Below, one piece after another: positions 5,915 to 14,220 of a stretch of DNA of 33,636 nt. The stretch lies in the NCBI GenBank assembly GCA_003497625.1, contig DNNO01000038.1, forward strand, positions 2,015 to 35,650, given 5' to 3'. The position numbers and the translations under genes were made by a program. This DNA is from Flavobacterium sp. (GTDB taxonomy: Bacteria; Bacteroidota; Bacteroidia; Flavobacteriales; Flavobacteriaceae). The first letter of the stretch is position 1; every line of letters starts with the position of its first letter. The notes under the pieces were generated by a model that had not been told where the DNA came from, searched no databases, and saw nothing but the letters and a program-made list of their open reading frames with translations.

Positions 5915-7570
5915 TTAATGACTTCCCTCCGCTTCAATAGCATCTACATCAATGTTTTGTTTTTTTAGAATTCCTTTTACTAAAATGGCGAATAAAGTCA
6001 GGTAAGCAAAACAAACAACCGCTACAATATACGATTGGTGAATTCCGATGATATCAGATAATTTTCCTTGTAATGGCGGAATAATTCCACCTCCTAAAAT
6101 CATCATAACTAAGAATGCCGAACCTTGAGAAGTATATTTTCCTAATCCAATAATTGACAAACTAAAAATAGAAGGCCACATAATACTACAAGCCAATCCA
6201 CCTGATAAAAAGGCATAAATAGCAATTGTTCCTGTACTAAATAATCCAATTAGCATAGCAATTACACCAAAAGTTCCAAAAATCATTAAGGTTCTTGCCG
6301 GTTTATCTTTACTTAAAAAGAACGCTATAATTTGAATAATTACACAAACGATATACCAATACAGGGGTTTCATATCTTTTCCAGAAATGATATTCACTCC
6401 TAAAATAATTCCGAATGCGATAATTGGTATAATAAGTAAGGCCAATGTTTTCTTCATTCCTTGCAAATTGAAAACACTGATAGCTCCTGCCCATCTTCCA
6501 ATCATTAAACTTCCCCAATACATTGAAATGTAAGGTGCAATTTCTGAAGATTGTAAACCTCCAAATTCATCTAATTTTAATAATTCACCCAAATTACTTC
6601 CAACAGCAACTTCTACTCCAACATAGGTAAATATCGCTAACATTCCTAAAACCAATTGAGGATATTGCATCGCTCCCCAACCTTCCGATTTCTTTTTTGC
6701 GGATGTGTAAGAAAACATCAAACCACCTACAACTACTAATAAAGCACCTGAAAGCCAAAGCATTCTGTATTGTTCTAAATCTGAAAAATCAGCTGGAGAA
6801 TAATTAGTTGTATCTAATTGATAGGTTTTAAAAATAGGCACAAAACAAGCAGCTAATAAAACTGTCATAATAACTAATGTTCTTAATGCTTTATTGGCTT
6901 TTTCCATTGGTTCGTTTGCAATTCCGCTTGGTACTTTTTTTGAAAACCAAAATAAAGCAGCAGCAGCTACGAATAGCAAACCAACTCCAACATATAGTAA
7001 TACTACTTTATTAAGTTCTAATGTTTTAATCTGTTCATCTGAAACGGATGCAGCTGTACCAAATAACGCTAATGCCACTATAATAGGACCTATCGTAGTT
7101 CCAAAAGAATTGATTCCACCTCCAAGATTTACTCTACTAGCTCCTGTTTTTGGATCACCTAATAAAATAGCAAAAGGATTGGCTGCAGTTTGTTGTAATG
7201 AAAAACCTAAAGCCACAATGAATAAACCAACTAACATTCCGGCGTAAACACTTGCTTCAACGGCAATAATCATGGCGCCAGCTCCTAGAGCCGAAAACAA
7301 TAATCCGTAAACAATACTTTTCTTATAGCCCCATTTTCCTACGATATCTTTTCCTGATAAATCACCTAAAGCAAACAATAATAAGGCTCCTATATAATAA
7401 GCGGTATAAAAAGCAAAATCAACCAACTGAGATTGAAATTGATCTAGTGAGAAATAACTTTTACAAAAAGGAATAAAAATACTGTTTCCAGCTGCGATAA
7501 ATCCCCAAAAGAAAAACACTGTAATTAGTGTGTATAATGCAGGATAATTGGTCTTGATTTGATTGTTCAT
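5915..7570 (-). CDS. FucP/GluP-type sugar:proton symporter (FHS family MFS)
   Basis: A 551-residue polytopic membrane protein. The N-terminal half carries the FHS signature around [32 protein letters not shown] (about 126-157), and the C-terminal half has [22 protein letters not shown] (about 304-325). These are typical of glucose/galactose/fucose-H+ symporters. It is longer than the usual 410-440 residues: between the halves (about 220-295) are two additional hydrophobic segments near 229-248 and 270-287 with a polar loop between them. That would give about 14 helices while keeping the topology. It is transcribed alone from its own promoter at 7591-7620. The exact sugar cannot be read from the sequence. 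Confidence 0.88.
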   Translation of the reverse strand: MNNQIKTNYPALYTLITVFFFWGFIAAGNSIFIPFCKSYFSLDQFQSQLVDFAFYTAYYIGALLLFALGDLSGKDIVGKWGYKKSIVYGLLFSALGAGAMIIAVEASVYAGMLVGLFIVALGFSLQQTAANPFAILLGDPKTGASRVNLGGGINSFGTTIGPIIVALALFGTAASVSDEQIKTLELNKVVLLYVGVGLLFVAAAALFWFSKKVPSGIANEPMEKANKALRTLVIMTVLLAACFVPIFKTYQLDTTNYSPADFSDLEQYRMLWLSGALLVVVGGLMFSYTSAKKKSEGWGAMQYPQLVLGMLAIFTYVGVEVAVGSNLGELLKLDEFGGLQSSEIAPYISMYWGSLMIGRWAGAISVFNLQGMKKTLALLIIPIIAFGIILGVNIISGKDMKPLYWYIVCVIIQIIAFFLSKDKPARTLMIFGTFGVIAMLIGLFSTGTIAIYAFLSGGLACSIMWPSIFSLSIIGLGKYTSQGSAFLVMMILGGGIIPPLQGKLSDIIGIHQSYIVAVVCFAYLTLFAILVKGILKKQNIDVDAIEAEGSH

Positions 7571-7590
7571 TAGTTTTTGATTAGTTTTAA

Positions 7591-7620
7591 CAAATATATA
7601 CGTTTTATTATAAAAACAAA
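7591..7620 (-). promoter_or_regulatory. promoter of the sugar transporter
   Basis: On the minus strand: TTTG (7620-7617), an 18-bp spacer, then TATATTTG (7598-7591), an exact match to the Bacteroidota TTTG/TAnnTTTG pattern, about 20 bp upstream of the start at 7570. The -33 box lies in the T-tract of the terminator of the upstream gene. Confidence 0.7.
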
Positions 7621-7641
7621 AAACCCGATGAAAACATCGGG
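7612..7641 (-). terminator. terminator of the Lys1-like dehydrogenase gene
   Basis: On the minus strand, stem CCCGATG-TTTT-CATCGGG (7641-7624) is followed by TTTTTTGTTTTTA. It lies 8 bp after the stop codon of the gene at 7649-8878. Confidence 0.9.
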
Positions 7642-7648
7642 CTTGTTA

Positions 7649-8878
7649 TTATTTAGTAGCTATAGCTTCTTGTTTTTCGTCAACGTAATCTTGTAGGTAT
7701 TTAAAACGTTCTGTAAGTTGACCGTTTTCTGTAATTTTAGCTCTTTGCAAAATTCCATCTTTATCTCCATTAAAGAAAGCTGGAATTACGTGTTTCATAA
7801 ACATTTCTCCAAAACCTTCACTGGCATCTTTAGGCAATTCACAAGGCAAATTATCAACTGACATCACCATAATTGAAGCGGGATGTGTATACGAAACCTC
7901 TTTGTGTTCGCTTGGTAAATATCCAAAGAAAGGCTCTGCAATTGTTGATGCTTTAATTGTACAAGCTACTGGTCCATCTACATCACAAGAAATATCGGCT
8001 ACTACTTGAATTTTATTATCAGCAGCGCGAAGCATATCACGAGTTAAAATATCTGGCGAACCGTTTCCATGAAAATGTCCAGCAATATACATATCAGCAA
8101 CTTTCGTAAAACGTTCAAAATTAGAAACGTAATCTTGTGGGTTTTTATAAAAATCGGTATTGTTTAAAACCTGACCATCAATACGTTTGTTATAGTCCAA
8201 TACGTCGATTTGAGTGTAAACAGGTTCTGTATAGTTTTTATTTAAAAAATCTTCGACACTTACTTGTTTGATTTTAATTCCGTCTAAAATTTCTTTGGCT
8301 CCCATTCCTACTTTCCCATGTCCGGTAAGCACAATTTTAATATTTGGTAGGGTTTGACGTTTTAAACGTGCGATTAAATCTTCTTTACCACTCAAGGTTT
8401 CTGCTTTTGGCAAAGTGAATAAGTCATATTTTATTCCGAATCCTCTAAAACCATTATAAGCACCAACTAAGCCAGCATAACGACCAAAGCCAATTAATCT
8501 GTGATTAGTAGCATCTACGATAGTTTCATGATCGTATAATTCGATATTTTTCTCTAAAATAGCTTTCAATAATTTACGATTGTAAGGCTGTTTTTTAATG
8601 GTATGCGAAAAGAAAAAGTACTTTTTATTTGGAATTAAAGCATCAACTGGCACTTCTTTTACACCAAAAAGCACATCGCAATCTGACAAATCTGTAGTGA
8701 CATTAAGACCTAAATTACGATATTGGTCATCAGAGAAGATTCTGATATCTGAACTTTCCACTTTTATCTCCGCATCGGTATGCTCTGATTGTAAGCGTAC
8801 TAACTCTTCTGGAGTAAAAACTACTCTTCTATCCGGTGGATTTTTTCTTTCTTTGATGATTCCAAACTTCATAGCCAA
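7649..8878 (-). CDS. NAD(P)-dependent dehydrogenase, saccharopine (Lys1)/alanine dehydrogenase fold
   Basis: A 409-residue protein with an alanine dehydrogenase/PNT N-terminal domain (about 4-130) and a Rossmann domain with TGHGKVGMGAKEIL (about 184-197). GVKEVP (Lys74) and FFSHTIKKQ (His92) fit the positions of the catalytic Lys and His of yeast Lys1. FGRYAGLVGAYNGFRG also matches the Lys1 group better than alanine dehydrogenase. Saccharopine is not an expected lysine intermediate in flavobacteria, which use diaminopimelate, so the substrate is open; catabolism of lysine or another amino acid is possible. MAMKFG could alternatively start at its second Met (8872). A promoter at 8912-8942 and a terminator at 7612-7641 make it a single-gene unit. 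Confidence 0.8.
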   Translation of the reverse strand: MAMKFGIIKERKNPPDRRVVFTPEELVRLQSEHTDAEIKVESSDIRIFSDDQYRNLGLNVTTDLSDCDVLFGVKEVPVDALIPNKKYFFFSHTIKKQPYNRKLLKAILEKNIELYDHETIVDATNHRLIGFGRYAGLVGAYNGFRGFGIKYDLFTLPKAETLSGKEDLIARLKRQTLPNIKIVLTGHGKVGMGAKEILDGIKIKQVSVEDFLNKNYTEPVYTQIDVLDYNKRIDGQVLNNTDFYKNPQDYVSNFERFTKVADMYIAGHFHGNGSPDILTRDMLRAADNKIQVVADISCDVDGPVACTIKASTIAEPFFGYLPSEHKEVSYTHPASIMVMSVDNLPCELPKDASEGFGEMFMKHVIPAFFNGDKDGILQRAKITENGQLTERFKYLQDYVDEKQEAIATK

Positions 8879-8911
8879 CAGTATATATAACTGAATATTG
8901 ATTTAATGTTA

Positions 8912-8942
8912 CAAATATAACTTTTTACTTTAGTTTGCACAA
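8912..8942 (-). promoter_or_regulatory. promoter of the Lys1-like dehydrogenase
   Basis: On the minus strand: TTG (8942-8940), a 20-bp spacer, then TATATTTG (8919-8912). The box is about 33 bp upstream of the start codon, and both spacing and sequence fit the flavobacterial consensus. Confidence 0.65.
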
Positions 8943-9026
8943 TAGTTTTTTTATTGAAAAATAGGTAGTATTTTTGGCTCACTTTTTGAGTATAATTTTA
9001 TTCAAAAAAATCTACTTATTTCATAA

Positions 9027-9424
9027 GGGGTCGACTGGTTTTGACAGCGAGTGGAATTGATTAGTAAGCACGTCGAGCATTGTATGTTTAGCTCGTAAAT
9101 CCAAATGTACAAACCTATAAACGGCGAAAATAATTACGCTTTAGCTGCTTAATCTGAATTATAGTAAGATTTGCCAAGTTCCTACTAGGTAGGAAAGCTG
9201 GATTCTCCTCAAAAGCCTTGGTTTATGGCGGTTGGTTTAGGAGAACCGTAAAAGTAAACCTAGGAACGGTAATGCTTTAAATCCGTTCTGACACTGACAG
9301 AGCTAAGCAAAGAGTGGCGGTTTCTAGCCTTGCTCTTTGTCGAAAATTCAAGAGGAAACTAAGCGTGTAGAAAGCTATTTGATTGCTTGTTTGGACGAGA
9401 GTTCGATTCTCTCCGACTCCACTA
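9027..9424 (+). ncRNA. ssrA: transfer-messenger RNA (tmRNA)
   Basis: It begins GGGGTCGACTGGTTTTGACAG and ends GAGTTCGATTCTCTCCGACTCCA. The 5' GGGGTCG pairs with the 3' CGACTCC (one G-U) to form the tRNA-like acceptor stem, and GGACGAGAGTTCGATTCTCTCC forms the T arm. The internal reading frame encodes the peptide tag GENNYALAA and a stop. The discriminator A is at 9421; the next three bases are CTA, so CCA is not encoded and must be added. It rescues stalled ribosomes with SmpB and marks the unfinished protein for proteolysis. A weak promoter candidate lies upstream: TTG at about 8974-8976 and TAATTTTA at 8993-9000. A strong terminator follows. Confidence 0.97.
9123..9152 (+). other. tmRNA proteolysis-tag reading frame (GENNYALAA, stop TAA)
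   Basis: Codons GGC GAA AAT AAT TAC GCT TTA GCT GCT TAA inside ssrA give GENNYALAA. The YALAA end is the degradation signal common to most bacteria, and the GENN start resembles tags I recall from other Bacteroidota such as Porphyromonas. The choice of GGC as resume codon is by analogy. Confidence 0.9.
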
Positions 9425-9467
9425 AAGTGGACATCTCTATATTTTTATAAATTTGTCCACTTTTTTT
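9424..9467 (+). terminator. terminator of ssrA
   Basis: A 10-bp perfect stem, AAAGTGGACA (9424-9433) with TGTCCACTTT (9454-9463), encloses a 20-nt AT-rich loop and ends in a run of T to 9467. Confidence 0.85.
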
Positions 9468-9492
9468 ATTTTCTAAAATGTATTTATCGTTT

Positions 9493-10554
9493 TTATGAAT
9501 ATATTTTATTTAATAAAAAATAATCCGCAATTACTAAAGCAGCCATTGCCTCAACAATGGGAACGGCTCTTGGAACTACACATGGATCATGACGTCCTTT
9601 TCCTTGTTGCTCAATTATTTCAGCTTTATTGGTTAATACATCTTGTTTTTGAAGTAATGTTGCCACGGGTTTAAATGCTACTCTAAAATAAATATCCATT
9701 CCATTAGAAATACCACCTTGAATTCCTCCTGAAAGATTACTTTTTGTAGTCCCATCAGTATTATATGAATCGTTATGCTCACTTCCTTTCATTTTGGCGC
9801 CACAAAATCCGCTACCAAATTCAAATCCTTTTACTGCATTTATAGAAAGCATTGCTTTTCCTAATTCGGCATGTAATTTATCAAAAACAGGTTCCCCTAA
9901 ACCTATTGGCACATTTTGAATCACACAAGTAATTGTTCCACCAACAGTGTCGCCTTGTTTTTTAATTTCTTTAATATGATTTTCCATTTTTTCAGCTGTA
10001 GCTAAATCAGGACAACGAACCGCATTCGATTCAATTTTTGAAAAATCTAAATCTTGATAAGGCTTATCAATGAAAATTTCGCCTACAGATGAAACAAAAG
10101 CGTTTATTTTAATTTCAGGAATAATTTGCTTTGCAATGGCCCCCCCCACTACTCTACTTGCTGTTTCACGAGCCGAACTTCTACCTCCACCACGATAATC
10201 TCTAATACCATATTTTTGTTCATATACATAATCGGCATGACTTGGTCGGTAAGAATTTTTTATATGCGAATAATCATCTGACTTTTGATTGGTATTTGGA
10301 ATAATAAAACCTATTGGAGTTCCAGTGGTTTTCCCTTCAAATATTCCAGATAAAAATTGGACTTCGTCTTCTTCTTTTCTTTGGGTAACTATAACAGATT
10401 GACCTGGTTTTCTACGTTGCATTTCTGCTTGAATAAAATCAAAGTCTAATTGTATTCCAGCAGGACATCCATCTAAAATACCTCCCAAAGCTTCACCGTG
10501 TGATTCCCCGAAAGTGGTTAGTTTTAATAATTTTCCAAAAGTATTTCCTGACAT
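9493..10554 (-). CDS. aroC: chorismate synthase
   Basis: A 353-residue protein of family-typical length. Motifs: GESHG (16-20), RRKPGQS (47-53), YRPSHADY (102-109), [17 protein letters not shown] (122-138) and [20 protein letters not shown] near the C-terminus. It converts 5-enolpyruvylshikimate 3-phosphate to chorismate using reduced FMN, the last shared step to aromatic amino acids and to menaquinone. It is transcribed alone, antiparallel to ssrA. The codons for Val136-Gly-Gly-Ala139 contain an uninterrupted G8 run on the coding strand (10147-10140), unusual in such AT-rich DNA. Confidence 0.97.
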   Translation of the reverse strand: MSGNTFGKLLKLTTFGESHGEALGGILDGCPAGIQLDFDFIQAEMQRRKPGQSVIVTQRKEEDEVQFLSGIFEGKTTGTPIGFIIPNTNQKSDDYSHIKNSYRPSHADYVYEQKYGIRDYRGGGRSSARETASRVVGGAIAKQIIPEIKINAFVSSVGEIFIDKPYQDLDFSKIESNAVRCPDLATAEKMENHIKEIKKQGDTVGGTITCVIQNVPIGLGEPVFDKLHAELGKAMLSINAVKGFEFGSGFCGAKMKGSEHNDSYNTDGTTKSNLSGGIQGGISNGMDIYFRVAFKPVATLLQKQDVLTNKAEIIEQQGKGRHDPCVVPRAVPIVEAMAALVIADYFLLNKIYS

Positions 10555-10591
10555 AACAAAAGACTATAATTAATTTATTTATAAAGATTAA

Positions 10592-10599
10592 CAAATGTA
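10592..10599 (-). promoter_or_regulatory. candidate -7 element for aroC
   Basis: On the minus strand this reads TACATTTG, a perfect TAnnTTTG match 37 bp upstream of the aroC start. No clear -33 TTG is present. Confidence 0.4.
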
Positions 10600-10712
10600 A
10601 TGATAATTTAAAAAATAGTTTAGATAAAAACCATGAGTAAAAATTGTATTAAAAATTCTCAATTAATTAAGTAAAAATAGTATATTAGCTTACTAATTTA
10701 ACCTAACTCGAT

Positions 10713-11519
10713 ATGAAAAAATCAATATTATTAGCATTTTTATGTGTCTCTTCATTATTTATTTCTTGTTCTAATGACGATGAAAACGGAAATGGAGCTG
10801 ATAATTTTACAATTCCTTTAACTGATGGAAATTATTGGACTTACGATGTTGATAGCGAGGGTACTTTTACTCGTGATTCTTTGTATATTTTTGGTGATGT
10901 GGTACTTAATGCAAAAACCTACAAAAAATTTCAAACCAGAGATGATGTTGCTACAGGGTTTTATTCATCATCTTTGAGAAACAATGGTGTACGAAAAAGT
11001 GACTCAAAATTGTTACTATCAGGAGATTTGTCTTTAGCATCTGGCCAAAATTTGCCAATTAATTTTGATTTATCATTAGATGATTTTGTTATTTTTAACA
11101 GTAATGCATCTAATAATCAAGCTTTAAACAGTAATGCTGTAACAGGTACTATTCAAGAAACATTTAATGGTTTTCCTTTAACTATTAACTATTCATTACA
11201 AAGTTACGGAGGAGAAAGTTTCACTACTTTTACATCTCCAAATGGTGATGTATACAATAATGTAAAAGCTACAAAAATTAAACTTAATGTATCAGTCACT
11301 ACAGAGCAAACTGTTGGTGGTTTTACATTTCCTATTACAGTTTTAGCTCCACAAGACTTAATAATTTCTACCTTATATACTGCAGAAGGAATTGGTGTTG
11401 TTTATACTAATACAGATACTTCTTATTCTATAAATTCAACTGTTGCTGACGAATTTGGTATACCTGCAACAGGAGCGCAAAATCAAAAAGAATACCTTGA
11501 TATCTATATAGTTGACTAA
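10713..11519 (+). CDS. lipoprotein with surface-export signal, unknown function
   Basis: A 268-residue protein. The signal peptide ends in the lipobox FISC with Cys19. The residues just after it, SNDDEN, are the acidic type described as a lipoprotein export signal in Capnocytophaga and Flavobacterium, so the protein is probably on the cell surface. The rest is beta-rich with many Asn, Ser and Thr, starting PLTDGNYWTYDVDSEGTFTRDSLYIFG, which looks like the opening strand of a small beta-sandwich domain. It belongs to no named family I can assign. It lies 51 bp upstream of a small outer-membrane protein on the same strand, with a separate promoter between them. Confidence 0.8.
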   Translation: MKKSILLAFLCVSSLFISCSNDDENGNGADNFTIPLTDGNYWTYDVDSEGTFTRDSLYIFGDVVLNAKTYKKFQTRDDVATGFYSSSLRNNGVRKSDSKLLLSGDLSLASGQNLPINFDLSLDDFVIFNSNASNNQALNSNAVTGTIQETFNGFPLTINYSLQSYGGESFTTFTSPNGDVYNNVKATKIKLNVSVTTEQTVGGFTFPITVLAPQDLIISTLYTAEGIGVVYTNTDTSYSINSTVADEFGIPATGAQNQKEYLDIYIVD

Positions 11520-11547
11520 ATTGGCATGAAATTTGTAAAAAATTAGC

Positions 11548-11555
11548 TATATTTG
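11548..11555 (+). promoter_or_regulatory. candidate -7 element for the outer-membrane barrel gene
   Basis: TATATTTG, an exact TAnnTTTG match, lies 15 bp before the ATG at 11571, so the leader would be very short. A TTG at 11521-11523 is 24 bp upstream of the box, slightly beyond the usual spacing. Confidence 0.5.
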
Positions 11556-11570
11556 TAAAAACATTTTAAT

Positions 11571-12071
11571 ATGAAGAAATTATTTTTATCTGCTTTTATG
11601 CTACTAGGGTTAGCATTTAGCGCACAAGCTCAGGACATTTCTAAGAACGCATTGGGATTACGTATTGGTGACAATGATGGTTTCGGAGGCGAAATTTCTT
11701 ACCAAAGAGGAATTGGTTCTAACAATCGTTTAGAATTTGATTTGGGATGGAGAAACAGCAAAGATGTTGATGCTTTAAAATTAGTTGGTTTGTATCAATG
11801 GGTTTGGAACATTGAAGGCGGTTTTAACTGGTATGCTGGACTTGGTGCTGGTATTGGTAGTTGGAGTTATGACAAAAATGGATTTAGTGACAGCGGAACA
11901 TTTGCTTTAGTTGCTGGAGATTTAGGTATTGAATATAACTTCCAAGAAGCTCCTTTTCAATTATCTTTAGACATTAGACCAGAATTCTATTTAAACAACA
12001 GTGGTGATAACCAGTTTAGAGAAGATAGTTTTGGTCCAGATATCGCATTAGGAATTAGATACCGATTTTAA
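11571..12071 (+). CDS. small outer-membrane beta-barrel protein
   Basis: A 166-residue protein with a signal peptide ending ...FSAQAQ (about residue 21). The mature part consists of alternating short amphipathic strands with aromatic girdles (EISYQRG, RLEFDLGWR, FNWYAGLGAGIGSWSYD, DLGIEYNF, LSLDIRPEFYL) and ends in ALGIRYRF, with the terminal Phe used by the BAM machinery for outer-membrane proteins. Eight strands would fit this length. The precise function is unknown; small porin-like or structural barrels of this kind are abundant in flavobacteria. Confidence 0.8.
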   Translation: MKKLFLSAFMLLGLAFSAQAQDISKNALGLRIGDNDGFGGEISYQRGIGSNNRLEFDLGWRNSKDVDALKLVGLYQWVWNIEGGFNWYAGLGAGIGSWSYDKNGFSDSGTFALVAGDLGIEYNFQEAPFQLSLDIRPEFYLNNSGDNQFREDSFGPDIALGIRYRF

Positions 12072-12077
12072 TTATAG

Positions 12078-12109
12078 AAAAAGTCCCAATTAAATTGGGA
12101 CTTTTTTTT
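12078..12109. terminator. bidirectional terminator after the outer-membrane barrel gene
   Basis: AAAAAGTCCCAA (12078-12089), loop TTAAA, then TTGGGACTTTTT (12095-12106) and more T. It lies between convergent genes and has U-tracts in both directions; its right end touches the stop codon of the PrcB-like gene. Confidence 0.9.
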
Positions 12110-12533
12110 ATTCAATTATTATTTTATCTCCTTTTGGAATTAAAGCTATACAATAAGGTGAGGTTATAACGGTTGTTGCCATTTCTCCTTTTTTAGGACC
12201 AGTTTCTTTTTTCTTAACAACAATAGATTCTTTATTGTTTGATAAAGACTCAATATCAATTTCGTATCCACCAGAGTTTTTTTGTCCTTGATACAAAACT
12301 AAAACATTCTTCTTCTTAAAATCAACTGCTAAAAATTTAGCATATTCAGATTCATCTAATTTAAGCGATTCTATGAATTGAATATACGTTTCATTATCTT
12401 GAATTAATAGATGACCTGATTTTTCAGCTCCACCCATTTCACTTTTGTAAATAACAGAAAATGAATTATCCATTACTTCTTTTGGAGCGCTACAAGACAT
12501 TATTAGTACTAATAAAGGTAAAATTTTAATCAT
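12108..12533 (-). CDS. PrcB C-terminal domain lipoprotein
   Basis: A 141-residue protein with a short leader and lipobox LIMSC (Cys14). The body holds the PrcB_C pattern: LAVDFKKKNVLVLYQGQKNSGGYEIDIESL, then VVKKKETGPKKGEMATTVITSPYCIALIPKG. PrcB is the accessory subunit of the Treponema dentilisin protease, and in other bacteria this domain is often alone, with unknown function. The start codon overlaps the bshA stop by one base (TAATG), so it is likely co-translated with bshA. No PrtP-like protease is adjacent. Confidence 0.82.
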   Translation of the reverse strand: MIKILPLLVLIMSCSAPKEVMDNSFSVIYKSEMGGAEKSGHLLIQDNETYIQFIESLKLDESEYAKFLAVDFKKKNVLVLYQGQKNSGGYEIDIESLSNNKESIVVKKKETGPKKGEMATTVITSPYCIALIPKGDKIIIE

Positions 12534-13663
12534 TATTTCGAATTTAAAGCTTTAAAATAAACTTGTTCATATAAAGGCATTATGTTTTGAATATCAAATA
12601 ATTTAGCCGTTGCTAAAGCATTAACTTTAAATTGAGCCAACTTATTTTCATCTTTTAAAAGTGAAATAGCATCACTACTCATTTTAGCAACATCTCCAAC
12701 ATCACTTAAATATCCTGAAAAACCATCTTTATTCACCTCTGGCAAACCACCTGAATTACTAGAAATAACAGGAACTCCACATGCCATAGCTTCTAATGCT
12801 GCCAAACCAAAACTTTCGGTTTCAGAAGGTAATAAAAACAAGTCAGAGAAACATAAAATCTTATCAATTTCGTTACTATTTCCAAAGAAAATTACTTTGT
12901 TTTGAATACCTAATTGTTCACACAAATACTCTGCATTTTCTTTTTCTGGGCCTTCACCAACCATCATTAATTTTGATGGCACTTCCTTTTGGATTTCATA
13001 AAAGATTTTAACGATATCATCTATTCGCTTGACTTTTCTGAAATTAGAAATATGTGTTATTATTTTTTCATTTGCAGGGGCCATTAAAGAACGATGACAT
13101 GGAATATTCTCTTTTAGTTTTTCTTTGTTTAATTCAATGAAATTTGGAATTACTTCGATTTCATTTTTAATATCAAACAATCGATACGTATCATCTTTTA
13201 GACTTTGAGAAACACTCGTAACTACATCAGATTTATTTATACTAAAACTAACTGCTGGTTTGTAAAATGGATGATTTCCAACTAATGTAATATCGGTTCC
13301 GTGAAGGGTTGTAACCATTGGAATATGAATACCTTCATCCGCTAACATTTGCTTAGCCATATAACCGGCATAAGCATGAGGAATGGCATAATGTACGTGC
13401 AAAACATCAATTTTGTACAATTTAACCATATCGACCAATTTGCTTGAAAGCGCTAATTCATATGGCTGATAATGAAACAAAGGGTATTCAGGAACGTGAA
13501 CTTCATGGTAATGTACATTTGGATTCAACAAGGCTAATCGCACGGGTTGACTGTAAGTAATGAAGTGAATTTCGTGACCTCTTTTGGCTAATTCTAAACC
13601 AAGTTCGGTAGCCACAACACCACTTCCACCAAATGTAGGATAACAAACTATAGCAATTTTCAT
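12533..13663 (-). CDS. bshA: N-acetyl-alpha-D-glucosaminyl L-malate synthase BshA
   Basis: A 376-residue GT4-family glycosyltransferase of family-typical length. The N-terminal domain has CYPTFGGSGVVATELG (7-22) and LHVHYAIPHAYAGYMAKQML, both characteristic of BshA. The C-terminal domain has ISNFRKVKRIDDIV and the EX7E region ESFGLAALEAMACGVPVISSN. BshA joins UDP-GlcNAc and L-malate as the first step of bacillithiol synthesis. Bacillithiol is the low-molecular-weight thiol of many Bacteroidota. The partner genes bshB and bshC are not in this window. It is followed by a one-base-overlapping PrcB-like gene and preceded by a DUF1801 gene on the same strand. Confidence 0.93.
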   Translation of the reverse strand: MKIAIVCYPTFGGSGVVATELGLELAKRGHEIHFITYSQPVRLALLNPNVHYHEVHVPEYPLFHYQPYELALSSKLVDMVKLYKIDVLHVHYAIPHAYAGYMAKQMLADEGIHIPMVTTLHGTDITLVGNHPFYKPAVSFSINKSDVVTSVSQSLKDDTYRLFDIKNEIEVIPNFIELNKEKLKENIPCHRSLMAPANEKIITHISNFRKVKRIDDIVKIFYEIQKEVPSKLMMVGEGPEKENAEYLCEQLGIQNKVIFFGNSNEIDKILCFSDLFLLPSETESFGLAALEAMACGVPVISSNSGGLPEVNKDGFSGYLSDVGDVAKMSSDAISLLKDENKLAQFKVNALATAKLFDIQNIMPLYEQVYFKALNSK

Positions 13664-13725
13664 TTGTTTAAATTTTCAATAAAATTACCATTTCTAAAGT
13701 TGGCAATTATAAAACATTTGTTAAT

Positions 13726-14181
13726 TTATTTTTTGAAAGCAGATTCATATAAAGCAATCCAATTAGCAACTGATATCTTTTTTACCAATTCACCAATTAA
13801 TTCAAACGGTATATTTTCTGGTTTTTTTATTCGTAAACAACTTTTACCTAAATCTAATTTTTGTTTGGAATATTTTGGATATTCAGTCACAAACCACTCG
13901 TATAATTCTGGGTTTGCATAAATACCCATGTGATAAAAATTTATGCTGTTTTTTTGACTCGCAAATCCCATAAAAGGTAAAGCTTGCTTGGGATCACAAT
14001 GATATCCTTTTGGATAAATAGAATGTGGCACAACAAAACCTGGCATACCATAACCCATTCCTTCTTGAAAGCCTTCAGGAAGATTTTCTAAAATTATATT
14101 TCTTAATTTTTGCAACGCTTCTCTTCTATCTTCTGGAGCTTCGTTGATGTATTGATCTACTGTAGTTGCTGCTGATGTCAT
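13726..14181 (-). CDS. DUF1801 domain protein
   Basis: A 151-residue cytoplasmic protein. VDQYINEAPEDRREALQKLRNIILENLPEGFQEGMGYGMPGFVVPHSIYPKGYHCD is a textbook DUF1801 opening, and LPFMGFASQKNSINFYHMGIYANPEL and LGKSCLRIKKPENIP complete the domain. The family shares a fold with YdhG/frataxin-like proteins and has no settled biochemical role. The gene lies between the GH3 fusion (39 bp) and bshA (62 bp), all on the minus strand, and may be in one transcript. It differs strongly from the other DUF1801 protein at 2193. Confidence 0.85.
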   Translation of the reverse strand: MTSAATTVDQYINEAPEDRREALQKLRNIILENLPEGFQEGMGYGMPGFVVPHSIYPKGYHCDPKQALPFMGFASQKNSINFYHMGIYANPELYEWFVTEYPKYSKQKLDLGKSCLRIKKPENIPFELIGELVKKISVANWIALYESAFKK

Positions 14182-14220
14182 TGTTAATTTTTTGAAATTA
14201 GAGAATTAAATTTACGAAAA

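Noticed and set aside
6894..7247. A 117-codon plus-strand frame within the sugar transporter
   Set aside because: It lies wholly opposite a clear membrane transporter and shows Pro/Ala/Thr-rich shadow composition without a domain.
9027..9424. Possibility that the tmRNA region is a tRNA gene or a protein gene
   Set aside because: The tRNA-like ends are nearly 400 bp apart and enclose a GENNYALAA tag frame; this is diagnostic of tmRNA.
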